Origin: an uncultured cyanobacterium | Lineage (GTDB): Bacteria; Cyanobacteriota; Cyanobacteriia; Cyanobacteriales; Chroococcidiopsidaceae | NCBI GenBank assembly: GCA_946221495.1 | Contig: CAMIFA010000216.1 | Coordinates: 1-6,461, forward strand | Length of the DNA stretch: 6,461 nucleotides | Direction: 5' to 3' | Shown: in pieces, positions 5,717-6,461 of the stretch | Position numbering within the stretch: the stretch's first letter is position 1 | Layout of the letters: each line of letters begins with the position of its first letter | The notes under the pieces: generated by a model | Told to the model about the DNA's origin: nothing | What the model saw: the letters and a program-made list of their open reading frames with translations, nothing else | The model's database searches: none | Made by a program: the position numbers and the translations under genes

Positions 5717-6461
5717 ATTGCTTTAATTTTTGCTCATATACTTGAGTGACTTGCACTGAAATTAATTTGGTTATTTCATTCCTAAGTTCTAAGCTTTCCT
5801 GCAACTTTAGCAACTGTTGGCGCTCCTCATCACTGAGGGGATACTGCTGATGAATAGCTCTATTGAATGCCTCCTCATACTGCTGTAATTTTTGCTCGTA
5901 TACTTGAGTGACTTGTGCTGTAATTATGTCGATTATTTCTTTTCTAAGTTTTAAGCTTCTCCGTAATTGTTGTAATTGTTTATGAATATCATTGTTAAAA
6001 GGATAGTGCTGATGAATGGCTACAGTAAGTGCTTGCTCATATTGCTTTAATTTACATTCATATGCTTGAGTGACTTGTGCTGTAATTATGTCAATTATTT
6101 CTTTTCTAATTCCTAATTCTTGCGGCAAATATAACTGTTTGTAAGCGTCATCACTGAGGGGATAGTGCTGATGAATAGCTACAGTTAATACTTGCTGATA
6201 TTGCTGGATTTTTTGCTCGTATACTTGAGTAGCGTGATTTTCGCTGAGATTGAGAACTCGCCACAAATTCTCTAAAAATTCGCGCTTGTCCTCACTAAGC
6301 GGATACTGGTATTGAACCGATCTAACGAGTGCTTCTTCATATTGGTGTAATTTCTGCTCATATATTTGAGTAACCTGCTTACCAATAGATTCTGTTATTT
6401 CATTTTTAAGCCCTAAATTTGCCTGCAATTTTTGTAACTGTTTGTCAGCATCATCATTGAG
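5667..6461 (-). CDS. N-terminal part of the same repeat protein, running past the window edge
   Basis: The frame is open to the last base of the window, with no start inside it that fits. Translation from the edge (LNDDADKQLQKLQANLGLKN) is already mid-repeat, so the gene starts outside. The TTG at 6428 is not a credible start. It holds about four and a half repeats of the same 54-residue unit. Most are exactly 162 bp apart; one is a codon short (159 bp) and one lacks seven codons (141 bp, with NLSEN running straight into HATQV). The frame ends abnormally with HQQYFRQ and TAA at 5667-5669, in the middle of a repeat, because of the extra base near 5677. Together with 3719-5716 this is best read as one gene of more than 910 codons. 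Separate translation of the two parts cannot be excluded. Confidence 0.75.
   Translation of the reverse strand, partial: LNDDADKQLQKLQANLGLKNEITESIGKQVTQIYEQKLHQYEEALVRSVQYQYPLSEDKREFLENLWRVLNLSENHATQVYEQKIQQYQQVLTVAIHQHYPLSDDAYKQLYLPQELGIRKEIIDIITAQVTQAYECKLKQYEQALTVAIHQHYPFNNDIHKQLQQLRRSLKLRKEIIDIITAQVTQVYEQKLQQYEEAFNRAIHQQYPLSDEERQQLLKLQESLELRNEITKLISVQVTQVYEQKLKQYEEAFNRAIHQQYFRQ
5671..5681 (-). other. Frameshift site splitting the repeat gene
   Basis: In other copies of the repeat the plus strand reads GGGGATACTGC or TGGATACTGC. Here it reads GGAAATACTGC, with AAA at 5677-5679. Removing one A restores HQQYSVSNEDRKQL, which matches the repeat consensus and joins the two frames. The run is only three bases, so this is not a typical phase-variable tract. 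A real mutation or a sequencing or assembly error in repetitive DNA are both possible. Confidence 0.85.

Larger units (their letters stand above)
4721..6461 (-). repeat. Tandem 162-bp coding repeats (54-residue helical unit)
   Basis: About ten direct copies run to the window edge. The landmark CTTGAGTGAC or a close variant falls at 5741, 5903 and 6065 (spacing 162 bp), then 6224 (159 bp), and about 6365 (141 bp) as a looser match. The copies read just upstream and just downstream of the frameshift are the most alike (YEQKLKQYEEAFNRAIHQQY in both), suggesting recent duplication or gene conversion. The copy nearest the membrane span is degenerate (YKRTLPERKEPVAP). One junction, near 5220-5270, has about four additional residues. 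Confidence 0.88.

Overview
The window looks cyanobacterial. Two copies of the HIP1 octamer GCGATCGC lie near 4302 and 4539. The transposase type, the WD40 protein and the 54-residue helical repeats linked to one membrane span are all styles common in filamentous and other large-genome cyanobacteria. The species cannot be named from the sequence alone.

Layout. (1) 56-1243, minus: a full-length IS4-family transposase with all DDE and YREK residues. A GC-rich palindrome sits in frame inside it. (2) About 1310-2540: a gene-poor stretch of debris. It holds a C-terminal membrane-segment remnant (minus, 1415-1510), a second palindromic repeat (1487-1519), one possible small protein (plus, 1547-1690), a decayed minus-strand fragment (1730-1882) and a small plus-strand gene broken by a 4-bp tandem duplication (2050-2227). 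(3) 2544-3683, plus: an intact exported protein with seven WD40 repeats, predicted to be one beta-propeller. (4) 3719 to beyond the right edge, minus: a large repeat protein converging on the WD40 gene with 35 bp between the stop codons. It has about ten tandem 54-residue repeats (162 bp in DNA), one membrane span, a helical region placed outside the cytoplasm and a basic tail with its own 45-bp tandem repeat. A single-base frameshift near 5677 splits it into two overlapping reading frames.

How the parts may work together. By the positive-inside rule, the C-terminal helical part of the repeat protein should face the periplasm, where the signal peptide of the WD40 protein should also send it. 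A shared envelope assembly is possible, but this rests only on gene proximity and predicted topology. The region between the transposase and the WD40 gene looks like a zone of repeat insertion and gene decay.

No RNA gene, CRISPR array or convincing terminator was seen. I found no clearly new multi-gene system. The most distinctive things are the repeat protein and its frameshift, the palindrome inside the transposase, and several small broken genes that are easy to miss.
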